From: Brevibacillus laterosporus
Lineage (GTDB): Bacteria; Bacillota; Bacilli; Brevibacillales; Brevibacillaceae
Length of the DNA: 64,000 nucleotides
Reading direction: 5' to 3'
Assembly: GCF_030489605.1 (NCBI RefSeq)
Contig: NZ_JAUKFY010000009.1
Coordinates: forward strand, 124,001-188,000
Under the pieces are notes generated by a model. The model was not told the origin of the DNA. It did not search any database and was given only the letters and a program-made list of their open reading frames with translations. How positions within the stretch are numbered: the first letter of the stretch is position 1; every line of letters begins with the position of its first letter. This document shows positions 9,961 to 18,836 of this stretch, one piece after another. Made by a program: the position numbers and the translations under genes.

Positions 9961-10511
9961 TTCAGCTTTTTCCCTGTATATAATTTACGTAACTCTTTTA
10001 ATCCACGGTGGGAAATTGTTTTAACGCTTGCTTCTGTTTTTCCTAGGATGTCAGCCACTTGTGCAATGCGAAGATCGCCGAAATAACGCAAGGACAAAAC
10101 ATCACGCTGGTCGCGTGTCAGCTTTTCTAATGTTTCACGAAGAAGGAGCGTCTCTTCATTTGAGAGAGCATGTTCTTCCGGATTCCATGTATTATCAATA
10201 CTGCTCTCAAAGAACTCCGTATGATCCATCGGTAATTCTTTCTTTTTACGACAAAAATCAATAAATGTATGATGGGCTATACTAAAAATCCATCCGGCGA
10301 ACGGACTTGTACGGCTATATTGTTGGAATTTTTCCAGAGCCTTAATAAATACAACAGTCGTCAAATCGTCGGCATCCCAGGTATTATGTACGCGGCAACG
10401 CAAATAACGATTTACGCGGTCAAAAAACTCATCATACAATTCATGGAATTCGCGATCCTCATAGTATTCAGTTGTCTGAGTTTTAGCGTGCATCGGTACA
10501 CCCATGTTCAA
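9957..10511 (-). CDS. ECF-type RNA polymerase sigma factor
   Basis: Sigma-70 family factor of the extracytoplasmic-function group (about 184 aa). Region 2 spans about residues 20-90 (ELYDEFFDRVNRYLRCRV, DADDLTTVVFIKALEKF, FAGWIFSIAHHTFIDFCR). Region 4 spans about 125-180 (LEKLTRDQRDVLSLRYFGDL, VADILGKTEASVKTISHRG). Start choice is uncertain: TTG 10511 has AGGTGA 7 nt upstream, ATG 10505 is close, and the open frame extends to 10544. No anti-sigma gene adjoins it; the neighbours are degV downstream and an acetyltransferase gene upstream, both apparently separate units. The regulon and inducing signal cannot be inferred. Confidence 0.85.
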   Translation of the reverse strand: MNMGVPMHAKTQTTEYYEDREFHELYDEFFDRVNRYLRCRVHNTWDADDLTTVVFIKALEKFQQYSRTSPFAGWIFSIAHHTFIDFCRKKKELPMDHTEFFESSIDNTWNPEEHALSNEETLLLRETLEKLTRDQRDVLSLRYFGDLRIAQVADILGKTEASVKTISHRGLKELRKLYTGKKLK

Positions 10512-10660
10512 CACCACTTCACCTAATTGTTGTTGAGGAGGCACGCAAGATAACGTAACTAATCTCTCGTGCCGTCCCTACATGTACAATGATACATGGT
10601 TACTCTTTCATCAATCTTACACAAACCTTAAGATTATCTTAATTTAATGGTAGCATTTTG

Positions 10661-11350
10661 CTAAACTTGAAGATTAGCAAGCAATTCGGCTTCCATTTCA
10701 TGCAAAATTTCCGCTTTTACGTTATTTATTTTTCCGTATTTTTCCTTATATACATCTTGAACAAAACGATACCATTCTTTTTGTAAGAATCCATCTGTAT
10801 CCATTGTCCATTTTACTAGTAAATGCAGCGGAACCTCTTTTGTATTCTCCCATAACGGGGGCTGCTTGTAAGGAACACCTTTCACAGGTACCAAGCCATT
10901 TCGGCCAAAGAATCGCAATCGGCGCTGAGTCAATACCTGTTCTTCCTCATCGTGTGCATCCTCTTCACGCTCTGTCTCCAGGACAAAACCAGTCAGTTCA
11001 GCACCATGCTTGCGGGCATCCTCTTGCAGAATTTTCTCAATTTTATCCATCATTTTACTACCAACACCACCGCTTTGAATAGCCGGATTCACCATCATAT
11101 ATACAATAAACCCTAGATTCCATGCTGCTAGGTAATGAAATGTACTAACAGCCACCACTTGTTGGTTCTCATTGGTTCCTACTAACAGATGAAAAGCATC
11201 TGGTGCTGTTGGCCCTTTAGCCGTAAGTCCTTTTAACAATATCTCATTAGGCTCTCGTAGATCTTCGGTAAACATTTGCTCGTACAATTCTAGTGCCTGT
11301 GGGATTAATGGTGACGTAATGTCCTTGATATCATGCCAAATGATCTTCAT
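10661..11350 (-). CDS. GNAT family N-acetyltransferase
   Basis: Predicted acetyl-CoA-dependent acetyltransferase (229 aa). The GNAT core is in the first 150 residues, with the acetyl-CoA-binding loop VNPAIQSGGVGSKMM (motif A, about 87-101) and a preceding strand LGFIVYMMV. An acidic linker (EREEDAHDEEEQ) and a C-terminal extension of about 70 residues ending in coiled helix follow. Substrate unknown. Both flanks are non-coding, so it is probably transcribed alone. Confidence 0.75.
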   Translation of the reverse strand: MKIIWHDIKDITSPLIPQALELYEQMFTEDLREPNEILLKGLTAKGPTAPDAFHLLVGTNENQQVVAVSTFHYLAAWNLGFIVYMMVNPAIQSGGVGSKMMDKIEKILQEDARKHGAELTGFVLETEREEDAHDEEEQVLTQRRLRFFGRNGLVPVKGVPYKQPPLWENTKEVPLHLLVKWTMDTDGFLQKEWYRFVQDVYKEKYGKINNVKAEILHEMEAELLANLQV

Positions 11351-11620
11351 AGCTTATTACCTCTCCTTTTCTCGATGTGTAATCTTATTTGGTCGATTCC
11401 GTCTCTGAAATCTGTTCCTGCTATTTTGTGTTGTTACTTGAATGCCAAAATGATATATGTAACTTCCAGTATATCGAATAAAAATTGCCTCAGCAAATAA
11501 TGGAACAATTTCGCTTAGTAAGAGCCTCGCTTCTCGTCCTATTACAAACTAGGCTGGCTGTATGCTGCAAACGAAAAGGGGCTCCAACTCTATAACCTCT
11601 ATGTCTATAAAAAACACAAA
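11351..11620. other. Non-coding gap between acetyltransferase and psd
   Basis: About 330 nt separate the acetyltransferase start from the psd stop. I see no open frame with a ribosome-binding site. The half next to the acetyltransferase is A/T-rich and probably carries its promoter, but no clear -35/-10 pair stood out. The rest holds the psd terminator, listed separately. Confidence 0.5.
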
Positions 11621-11675
11621 AAATCCCTTCTGCCCCCACCTATCATCAAGATAAGCAGCAGAAAGGATTTTTTTT
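11617..11675. terminator. Terminator downstream of psd
   Basis: Inverted repeat AAATCCCTTCTG (11621-11632) and CAGAAAGGATTT (11659-11670), flanked by A-runs on the left and T-runs on the right. Minus-strand reading from psd ends in TTTTTTG, and the structure could work both ways. Confidence 0.75.
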
Positions 11676-11683
11676 ACGTGTTC

Positions 11684-12529
11684 TTATTCTACAGTTACGC
11701 TACTTGCGATTTTTTGCCCCATTTTTAGCACACTGCCTTCTTGAATTCCTTCTGCCCAATTCATTTTGCTTTTTTCAAACAACAAAATAACGGTGGAACC
11801 GAATTCAAACCAGCCTAGTTCTCTTCCTTTTTCAAAGAGAGGAGTGCCTCCAATCGCTTCACAAACTTGTTTTCCATTTTTTACGTTCGTGGTTTGCGTA
11901 TTATACGTTACTTTTACGCTACCTACAAATAATGCCCCCACCTTGACCACAGCTACATTTCCACATGCCTTGCTCTGAACGTATGTGATCAGTCTTTCAT
12001 TTCGTGCAAAAAGCTGTTCAACATGCTCAACTCCCATATTGTTCACAGGGTAAAGCTTCCCTGGCAGGTAGGAGTATTTAAACAGCTTGCCTTCAACTGG
12101 CATGTGAATGCGATGATAGTCACGCGGACTTAAATAGATGGTCATAAAGGAGCCACCATTGAAACGGCATGCCATATGTTCATCATTGCCTAGCAATTGG
12201 CTGACCGTATACGTTTTACCCTTTGCTTGGATGAGTGTTCCTTGTTGAATATCCCCCATCTGGGATACTTTCCCATCAACTGGACTGACTATCTCAGCAT
12301 CCATATCGATAGGTCTCGCTTCAGGTTTCAGGCGGCGTGTAAAAAATTCCTTTAACGAGCGATACTCACGAACAGGCTTTTCAATTTCCGACACGTCAAT
12401 CTGATAATGATTGATATATTTTTGGATGGCAAAACGGCTGAAACGGGAGCTAGCCACTTTTCCCATTTGTCTGGACATTACGTTTTGCGGAAGTTTGTTT
12501 ATTAGCCCTTGAAACACACGTTTCTTCAT
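11684..12529 (-). CDS. psd: Phosphatidylserine decarboxylase proenzyme
   Basis: Converts phosphatidylserine to phosphatidylethanolamine at the membrane. The protein (281 aa) self-cleaves at the GST motif in WFEFGSTVILLFE (about residues 243-255), giving a pyruvoyl-bearing small subunit. The conserved SPVDGKV and PRDYHRIHMPVEG (with the family's catalytic His) are visible. Start at ATG 12529 because AGGAGAGG precedes it; the upstream 20 codons look like shadow. In B. subtilis psd follows pssA, but here no pss gene is adjacent. Confidence 0.95.
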   Translation of the reverse strand: MKKRVFQGLINKLPQNVMSRQMGKVASSRFSRFAIQKYINHYQIDVSEIEKPVREYRSLKEFFTRRLKPEARPIDMDAEIVSPVDGKVSQMGDIQQGTLIQAKGKTYTVSQLLGNDEHMACRFNGGSFMTIYLSPRDYHRIHMPVEGKLFKYSYLPGKLYPVNNMGVEHVEQLFARNERLITYVQSKACGNVAVVKVGALFVGSVKVTYNTQTTNVKNGKQVCEAIGGTPLFEKGRELGWFEFGSTVILLFEKSKMNWAEGIQEGSVLKMGQKIASSVTVE

Positions 12530-12617
12530 AAGACCTCTCCTACTCATGGTATACATTGCTACTCTACCACGACAGGAGGCTCCCCGCAAATATTAGCAGA
12601 GGCCTTCTGCATGAGCC

Positions 12618-14111
12618 TTAATGCAAAGACTGACGTAAAGAGTGTGAAAGCTCGTTTAATTGGTGAATTTCCTCCGTAATACTGCTGATTTTATCACGCT
12701 GTGTCTCAGCCGAAGCGAATAGCTGCTCTAGACTAGCTACAGATTCCTCGGTAATGGAGGTAATAGTAGAAACTTCATTTGTTACCTCACTGGACCGTTG
12801 CTTTACTTGCACCATGCTGACCTGTACCAGTTCTACTGATCCCATAAAGCCCGCCATTCCTGCACGCACTTTTTCCATGGATTCAACTGTCCTATTGGCT
12901 AGTTCCTGCCCCTTGGAGACAGAGCTTTCGCCCTCTTTCATATGAACTACAGCGGTTTGGGTATCCTGATGCAGCGCTTCCAAAATTCTAGCGATCTGTT
13001 GTGTTGCCGTTGCGCTCTGCTCTGCCAGCTTACGAACTTCATCTGCCACTACACCAAAGCCTCGGCCATGTTCGCCTGCACGCGCTGATTCAATAGCAGC
13101 ATTTAGAGCTAGAAGGTTGGTTTGTGTAGCAATTTGATTAATCGTTTCCACAATAGCTTCTACCTGACCAGCCTGTTGATTTAACTTATGAATCGTATTT
13201 GACGCCATATCGACCGTACTGACAATATGTTGCATTTGAGCCGTTAGATCGTTCATCATATCAATGCCTTCAGAAAGACGGCGATTATTGTGCAAGGCTT
13301 CCTCTTTCATTTCATTTGCTTGTTCATTTACTTTCTTTATTTCATGATCAATGGACTGAATATCCTCTTCCACCTTAACAGTGGACTGAGCCTGCTGTTC
13401 CATGCCTGTTGCCACTTCTTTAAAGGCAACCAGCATTTCATCCGTGTTTTGTTTCGTGATGTCAGCATTTTCATTCACTTGGTTAGAGGTCGCATCCAGA
13501 TTCTCAATCATAGTTGAGACGCGGGACAATAGCTCGGTAAGCTGAGCCTCTTTCACCTCTGCTTCCTGACGAGCCTCTTCTACACACTGCAAGGAGGCAC
13601 GCCCCGACAAGCATAAATATATCGAAACAATTGTAGTAAATACGACACCAACAAGACGAAGACCCAGATTAATAAGATCATGCTCACTTTTAAATAAAGT
13701 ATACCAATCTGTTTGATAACCAATTAGCATAGATGCTATATACAAAAAACCTGTAAATAACACTACCTTATAATCTAAATAAGCAGACATCAATGCCAAC
13801 ACTACGATTGGCAGGATCGCCATTTCTGGATATGGTGTAAAATGATCAAAGGATAGTGAATAAAAGACAAATCCTACTGCAACCAAATAACGCAACCAAA
13901 TACTATCCTTCTTGATAAAATACCAGGGTGAAACAAGCAGTGTCACAATGAGTCCTACCGATGTAAGATTCCACACGGATATACCTGTAAACCATGAATA
14001 GATGATCGACAGCCAAAGATGGTCCCATAAAAGGAAGATCATAAATCCTTCTTTGTTTGTCAACGTATTTCGTACTAAATCAATTGTTCCATTGATCAAC
14101 CTATTGATCAT
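12618..14111 (-). CDS. Methyl-accepting chemotaxis protein with multi-pass membrane sensor
   Basis: Chemoreceptor signalling to CheA/CheW (497 aa from ATG 14111, which has AAGGAG 10 nt upstream; the open frame to 14249 lacks support). The first ~185 residues contain about six hydrophobic segments ([16 protein letters not shown] onward) and no obvious periplasmic sensor, unlike the classical two-helix receptors. The rest is a coiled-coil MCP domain with the hairpin tip [20 protein letters not shown] and [17 protein letters not shown] membrane-embedded sensor of this kind may respond to a membrane-derived or energy-related signal; that is inference. Confidence 0.9.
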   Translation of the reverse strand: MINRLINGTIDLVRNTLTNKEGFMIFLLWDHLWLSIIYSWFTGISVWNLTSVGLIVTLLVSPWYFIKKDSIWLRYLVAVGFVFYSLSFDHFTPYPEMAILPIVVLALMSAYLDYKVVLFTGFLYIASMLIGYQTDWYTLFKSEHDLINLGLRLVGVVFTTIVSIYLCLSGRASLQCVEEARQEAEVKEAQLTELLSRVSTMIENLDATSNQVNENADITKQNTDEMLVAFKEVATGMEQQAQSTVKVEEDIQSIDHEIKKVNEQANEMKEEALHNNRRLSEGIDMMNDLTAQMQHIVSTVDMASNTIHKLNQQAGQVEAIVETINQIATQTNLLALNAAIESARAGEHGRGFGVVADEVRKLAEQSATATQQIARILEALHQDTQTAVVHMKEGESSVSKGQELANRTVESMEKVRAGMAGFMGSVELVQVSMVQVKQRSSEVTNEVSTITSITEESVASLEQLFASAETQRDKISSITEEIHQLNELSHSLRQSLH

Positions 14112-14252
14112 TCCCGCAGCTCTCCTTTTCCCTACACCACCAGAGGAATATAATGTCATATAGAACGCCTCTGACGATAACAAATTAAATAATACAATCC
14201 CAACAGCCAACGGATCTATCGTTTTGTAGGTCGTGCTGTGCGGAGCCAATCC

Positions 14253-14280
14253 AGATCGGCTTACCTAGATTCTAGGTTTT
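14253..14280 (-). promoter_or_regulatory. Candidate sigma-D (motility) promoter of the chemoreceptor
   Basis: On the minus strand AAAA (14280-14277), 16 nt, GCCGATCT (14260-14253). This resembles the B. subtilis SigD consensus TAAA-N14-16-GCCGATAT with one mismatch in each element. It would give a leader of about 135 nt before ATG 14111. The spacer carries a small palindrome, CCTAGATTCTAGG. The remaining gap to 14567 is A/T-rich and includes the promoter of the divergent regulator. Confidence 0.5.
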
Positions 14281-14500
14281 CATGACAAGAAAAACAGGTA
14301 TAAAGTATGATGTCTTATTTATATACCATACTTATCGTACCATAGATGTAAAAATTTCATAGTTCTATCGAAAGATATTTGTAAAAATTTAAAAAAAGGA
14401 AGCAAATCGGTTAAATTCAAGCATTTTTTACAAAAACTGACGATTCATCACATTTGTCGATTAAGTTAACAAAAAGAATATGAAGATCAAGGATAAGAAA

Positions 14501-14529
14501 TGTAAAAATAGTGAAAATTCTTGTATAAT
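14501..14529 (+). promoter_or_regulatory. Predicted promoter of the HTH-TPR regulator
   Basis: A perfect -10 box TATAAT (14524-14529) with a weak -35 TGTAAA (14501-14506) at 17 nt spacing, about 35 nt before the GTG start at 14568. Confidence 0.5.
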
Positions 14530-14567
14530 AAACAATAGAACAATTCTGACAAAAAGGGTGAGGTAAG

Positions 14568-15824
14568 GTGAGCAATCAAATCGGAAAAGGAATTCGAGAA
14601 TATCGTAAAAAGCTAGGCCTAACCCAGGGTGAGCTAGCTGAAGGTATTTGCAATCGCAGTTATATTAGCCAAATAGAAAAAGGAGATGTCGTTCCCTCTC
14701 CTGAAATCCTGGAAGAACTAGCTAAGAAATTACAGACCGATCTCTCCACTATTTTTACTCCAACTGTCAAACCAGCCTTTACAAAAATTGAAATCGAAAA
14801 TAACTTTCGCCATCTGGTAAATAGCATTGATACACAGGATTGGGAGATCGCCCAAAAATGGTTCAATAAATTAGAAGGCGCTGAAATGAGTCTTGAGCAA
14901 ACGTGTATGTATCTCTGGTCGAAAGCTGTCTTATCGGAGAATAGGAGTCATTTCGATATTGCGGAATCCCTCTTTCAAGAAAGCATTAAAATTGCCCGGG
15001 AACTTGATAAATATGAGTGGCAAGTACGTATCCTTACTTCATTGGGCTTTCATTATTGCAAGACGAAGAAAGCAGATAAAGCCCTTCCATATTTAAATGA
15101 AGCCATGCAATTGACCAACCGTTACCAAATTAATGGCTTATTACATATTACCCTGTTACATGCTACTGGCTATATGCACGTCTCCATGGGTGAAATCCAT
15201 TCGGCAATCGAACATCTCAAGCAAGCAGAACAGATCTGCAAAAGCCTGCGTGCCATATATCGCATGGAGTCCATTTATTTATTATTAGGAGTTTGCCACC
15301 AAATTTTAAAGCAATACGAAGTAGCCCAGCGCTATTACGAAAAATCGTTAGATATTCTAAAAATCTCTCCTTCTCTTGCTTTAGAGGCTAATATTTACAA
15401 CAATTTAGCCGTCATTTATACCGAGCAAAAGCATTACCAGCTAGCACATGAATATATCACGCGAGCTATGGCGCTTCACTCCCCTCAAGACCATGCGAAA
15501 TTGATTGAATCAAAGATTGAACATGCTAATATTCTCAAAGGCCTGCAACGCTACGAGGAGGCTAGCCAGCTATGCTTAGAAATCTTTGAGCATTCAATAA
15601 ATGAGCATGCATACGCAGAGGCCAAGTTAGTCTATGCTTCTATCTTATGTGAAATGGGAAAAGGCTCTGAGGCGCTGTCACATTTAGAAGAAGCCTTACA
15701 TTACTTTAATGAGTACAAATCCCAGCGTTATTTGCTGAAAGGACTAGCCTTGTTAGCTAAAATAAACTTAAGGTTTGGCAAGATAGACTCCTTTTACTAT
15801 CTGTACGAACAGTATATATCATAA
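14568..15824 (+). CDS. XRE-type HTH regulator with C-terminal TPR repeats
   Basis: Transcription regulator of 418 aa. Residues 6-62 form an XRE helix-turn-helix (IREYRKKLGLTQGELAEG, SYISQIEKGDVVPSPEIL). From about residue 75 to the end there are tandem TPR-like helical pairs (QWFNKLEG-type units, AKSLFQESIKIAREL, ALPYLNEAMQL, AQRYYEKSLDIL, ALSHLEEALHYF). This architecture matches peptide-sensing regulators of the RRNPP type and the broader sporulation/competence TPR regulators. No short secreted peptide gene with a clear signal follows within the 200 nt downstream, so peptide control is only inference. GTG start with GGGTGAGG upstream. Confidence 0.85.
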   Translation: MSNQIGKGIREYRKKLGLTQGELAEGICNRSYISQIEKGDVVPSPEILEELAKKLQTDLSTIFTPTVKPAFTKIEIENNFRHLVNSIDTQDWEIAQKWFNKLEGAEMSLEQTCMYLWSKAVLSENRSHFDIAESLFQESIKIARELDKYEWQVRILTSLGFHYCKTKKADKALPYLNEAMQLTNRYQINGLLHITLLHATGYMHVSMGEIHSAIEHLKQAEQICKSLRAIYRMESIYLLLGVCHQILKQYEVAQRYYEKSLDILKISPSLALEANIYNNLAVIYTEQKHYQLAHEYITRAMALHSPQDHAKLIESKIEHANILKGLQRYEEASQLCLEIFEHSINEHAYAEAKLVYASILCEMGKGSEALSHLEEALHYFNEYKSQRYLLKGLALLAKINLRFGKIDSFYYLYEQYIS

Positions 15825-15882
15825 TTGTTTTCCGGTATAACGTTATCTGCACTTTGATATAAATCAAATGCTTTCAAGCAGC

Positions 15883-15929
15883 ATAGCTTGGCTGGGCAAT
15901 GTCTTGGACAGTAGCTGCAGCCAAGCTAT
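15883..15929. repeat. Perfect 12-bp inverted repeat
   Basis: ATAGCTTGGCTG (15883-15894) and CAGCCAAGCTAT (15918-15929) are exact complements separated by 23 nt. No T-run follows on either strand, so it is not a typical intrinsic terminator. It lies in the 3' region of the HTH-TPR gene, before the stronger terminator at 15976-16022. Confidence 0.6.
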
Positions 15930-15975
15930 CCTGCATACATTTTGATAGCTCGTTTTCGATCTTACTCATAAATAA

Positions 15976-16022
15976 AGAGGGTAGCCCAAGTAGTTTATCT
16001 ACTGAGGGCTCCCTCTTTTTTG
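15976..16022. terminator. Bidirectional terminator between HTH-TPR gene and rocA
   Basis: AGAGGGTAGCCC and GGGCTCCCTCT form a strong stem with one bulge, followed by TTTTTT on the plus strand. On the minus strand a weaker T-run follows, directly after the rocA stop. It probably serves both convergent genes. Confidence 0.8.
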
Positions 16023-16031
16023 TCAGGACGC

Positions 16032-17579
16032 TTATAATAATTCAGACACTAATTTTGCTTGTGTAAATAGCAGGAGGTAATCAGGACCGCCTGCTTTGGA
16101 GTCCGTTCCTGACATGTTGAAGCCGCCGAATGGATGTACGCCTACTAGTGCACCTGTACATTTACGGTTGAAATACAAATTGCCTACATGAAACTCCTCA
16201 CGTGCGCGTTCCAAATGAGCACGATTTCGGCTGATAACAGAACCAGTTAGTCCATATTCTGTATTGTTAGCGATTTCCAAAGCATGGTCAAAATCTTTAG
16301 CTTTGCAGAAAGCCACAAACGGACCAAAGATTTCTTCCTGCATAATCCGAGCATCTGGAGCCACATCAGCAAATACAGTTGGCATAATATAGTAGCCTTC
16401 CTCCGGCCCTTTTACTCCGCCAGCCATTAATTTACCCTCTTGTTTTCCGATCTCGATATATTCCAAAATTTTATTATATGCTTTTTCATCCACCACTGGA
16501 CCTGTGAAGAACTCAGGGTTGCTGACATTTCCTACTGTTAATGCTTTCGTACGCTCAACAACACGTGCCAGTACCTCGTCGTATACATCAGCATGAATGA
16601 TTGCCCGGGAGCAAGCCGAGCATTTTTGACCAGAGAAGCCAAACGCAGAGGCTGTAATCGCTTGTGCGGCTAATTCCAGATCAGCATCGTTATCAACAAT
16701 AATCGAGTCCTTACCGCCCATTTCAGCCACTAAACGCTTCATCCATTTTTGACTTGGACGGTGTTTGGCCGCCAGCTCATTAATACGCAGACCCACATCA
16801 CGAGAACCTGTAAATGAAATGAAACGAGTTAATGTATGTTCTACTAAATAATCACCGATTTCGCTTCCGCTGCCTGGCACAAAGTTAACAACACCAGCAG
16901 GAACGCCTGCCTCATCAAGAATCTCCATGAACTTAGCCGCAATGACCGGAGTAGTGGAAGCTGGTTTCAAAACAACAGTATTTCCTGTTACCAATGCTGC
17001 CGTGGTCATGCCTACCATAATAGCAAGCGGAAAATTCCATGGAGGAATAACAATTCCTACACCCAAAGGAATATAGTACAACTCATTATCTTCACCAGGA
17101 ATGCGCGGTAGTGAATGTCGCTGACCTAATTGATCCATCTGTCTTGCATAGTATTCCATGAAATCGATTGCTTCTGCTGTATCGGCATCAGCCTCAGGCC
17201 AGCTTTTGCCTGATTCCTTGACCAACCAAGCTGAAAATTCATGTTTACGACGGCGCAGGATAGCTGCTGCCTTGTACAAATAGCGAGAACGAGCAGTAGG
17301 AGCAACACGTTTCCATGTTTCAAAGGTTTTGGCTGCTACTTGAATGGCTTTCTCTGCTAATTCTTGGTCAGCTTGAGAAACAACCCCGATGCATTCATCT
17401 TTTTGGGAAGGATTCATGGAACGGCTTTTCTTCTCCGTTTTGATACGTTCTCCACCAATGATGAGATCATATTCACGTCCAAGTTCGCTTTCAACTTTAT
17501 CCAAAGCGGCTTGAAATGCTTGCTTATTTTCAGGCAGATTAAAATTAACGAACGGTTCATTTTTGAATTCCACTTGCAC
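16032..17579 (-). CDS. rocA: 1-pyrroline-5-carboxylate dehydrogenase
   Basis: NAD-dependent aldehyde dehydrogenase converting pyrroline-5-carboxylate/glutamate semialdehyde to glutamate in arginine and proline catabolism. The length of 515 aa equals that of B. subtilis RocA. Catalytic Glu286 ([10 protein letters not shown]) and nucleophile Cys320 ([11 protein letters not shown]) are present, and [10 protein letters not shown] and FTGSRDVG belong to the NAD site. It starts at ATG with GGAGG upstream. No roc partner (rocD, rocF, proline dehydrogenase) lies nearby. The upstream region carries a sigma-54 promoter, as the roc genes of B. subtilis do. Confidence 0.95.
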   Translation of the reverse strand: MQVEFKNEPFVNFNLPENKQAFQAALDKVESELGREYDLIIGGERIKTEKKSRSMNPSQKDECIGVVSQADQELAEKAIQVAAKTFETWKRVAPTARSRYLYKAAAILRRRKHEFSAWLVKESGKSWPEADADTAEAIDFMEYYARQMDQLGQRHSLPRIPGEDNELYYIPLGVGIVIPPWNFPLAIMVGMTTAALVTGNTVVLKPASTTPVIAAKFMEILDEAGVPAGVVNFVPGSGSEIGDYLVEHTLTRFISFTGSRDVGLRINELAAKHRPSQKWMKRLVAEMGGKDSIIVDNDADLELAAQAITASAFGFSGQKCSACSRAIIHADVYDEVLARVVERTKALTVGNVSNPEFFTGPVVDEKAYNKILEYIEIGKQEGKLMAGGVKGPEEGYYIMPTVFADVAPDARIMQEEIFGPFVAFCKAKDFDHALEIANNTEYGLTGSVISRNRAHLERAREEFHVGNLYFNRKCTGALVGVHPFGGFNMSGTDSKAGGPDYLLLFTQAKLVSELL

Positions 17580-17635
17580 TTAGGTTCGCCTCCTACTTCA
17601 TCTTCCATGATCAACTTGTTACACCAAATAATCTA

Positions 17636-17651
17636 TGCAAGACATATGCCA
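17636..17651 (-). promoter_or_regulatory. Sigma-54 (SigL) -24/-12 promoter of rocA
   Basis: Minus-strand TGGCATATGTCTTGCA matches the sigma-54 consensus TGGCAYR-N4-TTGCW at every defined position, with GG and GC exactly 10 nt apart. It ends about 56 nt before the rocA ATG. Known context: B. subtilis roc operons are transcribed by SigL with the activator RocR. A matching activator site was not identified here. Confidence 0.85.
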
Positions 17652-17676
17652 TTCTTTATAATTCTGTAAAAACGTA

Positions 17677-17719
17677 CGAAAAAAGACACCAATTGAACAG
17701 TTCTGTCTAATTGGTGTCT
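17677..17719 (-). terminator. Terminator of camS
   Basis: Perfect 11-bp stem AGACACCAATT / AATTGGTGTCT (17684-17694 and 17709-17719). On the minus strand it is followed by TTTTTT. It isolates the rocA promoter from the camS operon upstream. Confidence 0.9.
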
Positions 17720-17740
17720 CACTCTGTTTATACACATGTG

Positions 17741-18817
17741 TTAATTTCGATAGATATGCATGTACGATTTTCCATCAGCCGGTCGCACATAAATCGCTAA
17801 TGGTTGGTTGATGGACTGAACATAAAAGTTTACATGAACCCTTTTATCTATATATTGATCTATTGCTTGAGCAATCATTTGTGTGAACTGAATCACTTCT
17901 GTCCGTGAATCATACTCGGCGGTTGCATTGATGGTCAACTCCGTCAAATCCCCATTTAAGAAGCGTGCCGTACCTGTCATTCCCACAAATTCCTGGAAGA
18001 AGCTCTGCCCCTGCTTCATCAATTTCTCGAATTGCAAGGAGGCCTGTGGATACTTACTGTATGCCGCATCTCCTGGCAGCAGGAAATATTCTTCATTGAT
18101 GGGCTGCCATTTCGTAACACTGCTGTCATTCGCATTCACGATACCAGACATGATAAAATTACCCGGTACTAGGTTAGAGCTTGATTCTGGCACTTGATAC
18201 ATCGCTACAACAAGCGGTATCTGCGGATTCTCCGCTCTTACCTTCATGACGATTTTGGCAGCGATTTGTTGCCCCTTTGCCCGGAGCTCGTCCACACTTA
18301 ACCGTTTTTCCACCCCAGACGGATCTTGATAAATGGGGGATAAAGATAGACCCAAGACTATACCCGCCAGCTTTTGATCTTTTTTATCCAGATAATTATG
18401 CTCCAGCACATTGACAAGCAATTTATTGGCTTTATCCGGATTTAAACCTTCCGGGTTCTTCTTTTCCCATTCAATCCAAGTGGTTACCTGCTTGCGGGAG
18501 ATCCGCTGGCCTTCCTGAAACAAGTACGAACTCGGAGAAAAGCTTTCTTTTGCAATTTCCATCATGCCATACTCTAGGTGACTAAAATCAATGCGATATT
18601 TAGGATTAGAGCTAAGCATGCCTCGTGTTTGGTTCTTTTGATAAGGCATGGCGGCGCTGCCGTAGTAATTTTCGTCCACCTGTAAAACAGAAGACACGGC
18701 AGGCGCTACCGGATCTGCGCTATCCTTCTTTCCCGGTAATAATGAACATGCTGACAACAGCACCGAACAAGCTATCAGGAAGCAAAGACAACGTACAAGC
18801 TTTCTTTTCGTTTTCAT
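17741..18817 (-). CDS. camS: CamS family sex-pheromone-precursor lipoprotein
   Basis: Membrane-anchored lipoprotein (358 aa) of the CamS/YerH family. The signal peptide ends in the lipobox LLSAC with Cys24 as the lipidated residue. Family text includes YRIDFSHLEYGMMEIAKESFSP, and two repeated alpha/beta halves follow. In enterococci and staphylococci the cleaved signal peptide yields a pheromone; here the peptide CLCFLIACSVLLSA is only a candidate. AAGGAGTT precedes the ATG. It lies 19 nt after the propeller lipoprotein gene and is the last gene of the pcrA-ligA-camS unit, as in B. subtilis (pcrA-ligA-yerH). Confidence 0.9.
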   Translation of the reverse strand: MKTKRKLVRCLCFLIACSVLLSACSLLPGKKDSADPVAPAVSSVLQVDENYYGSAAMPYQKNQTRGMLSSNPKYRIDFSHLEYGMMEIAKESFSPSSYLFQEGQRISRKQVTTWIEWEKKNPEGLNPDKANKLLVNVLEHNYLDKKDQKLAGIVLGLSLSPIYQDPSGVEKRLSVDELRAKGQQIAAKIVMKVRAENPQIPLVVAMYQVPESSSNLVPGNFIMSGIVNANDSSVTKWQPINEEYFLLPGDAAYSKYPQASLQFEKLMKQGQSFFQEFVGMTGTARFLNGDLTELTINATAEYDSRTEVIQFTQMIAQAIDQYIDKRVHVNFYVQSINQPLAIYVRPADGKSYMHIYRN

Positions 18818-18836
18818 ATTGCAAACTCCTTACTTG

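Noticed and set aside
11684-12589. Longer form of Psd starting at 12589
   Set aside because: The extra N-terminal residues do not resemble the family, and AGGAGAGG marks ATG 12529.
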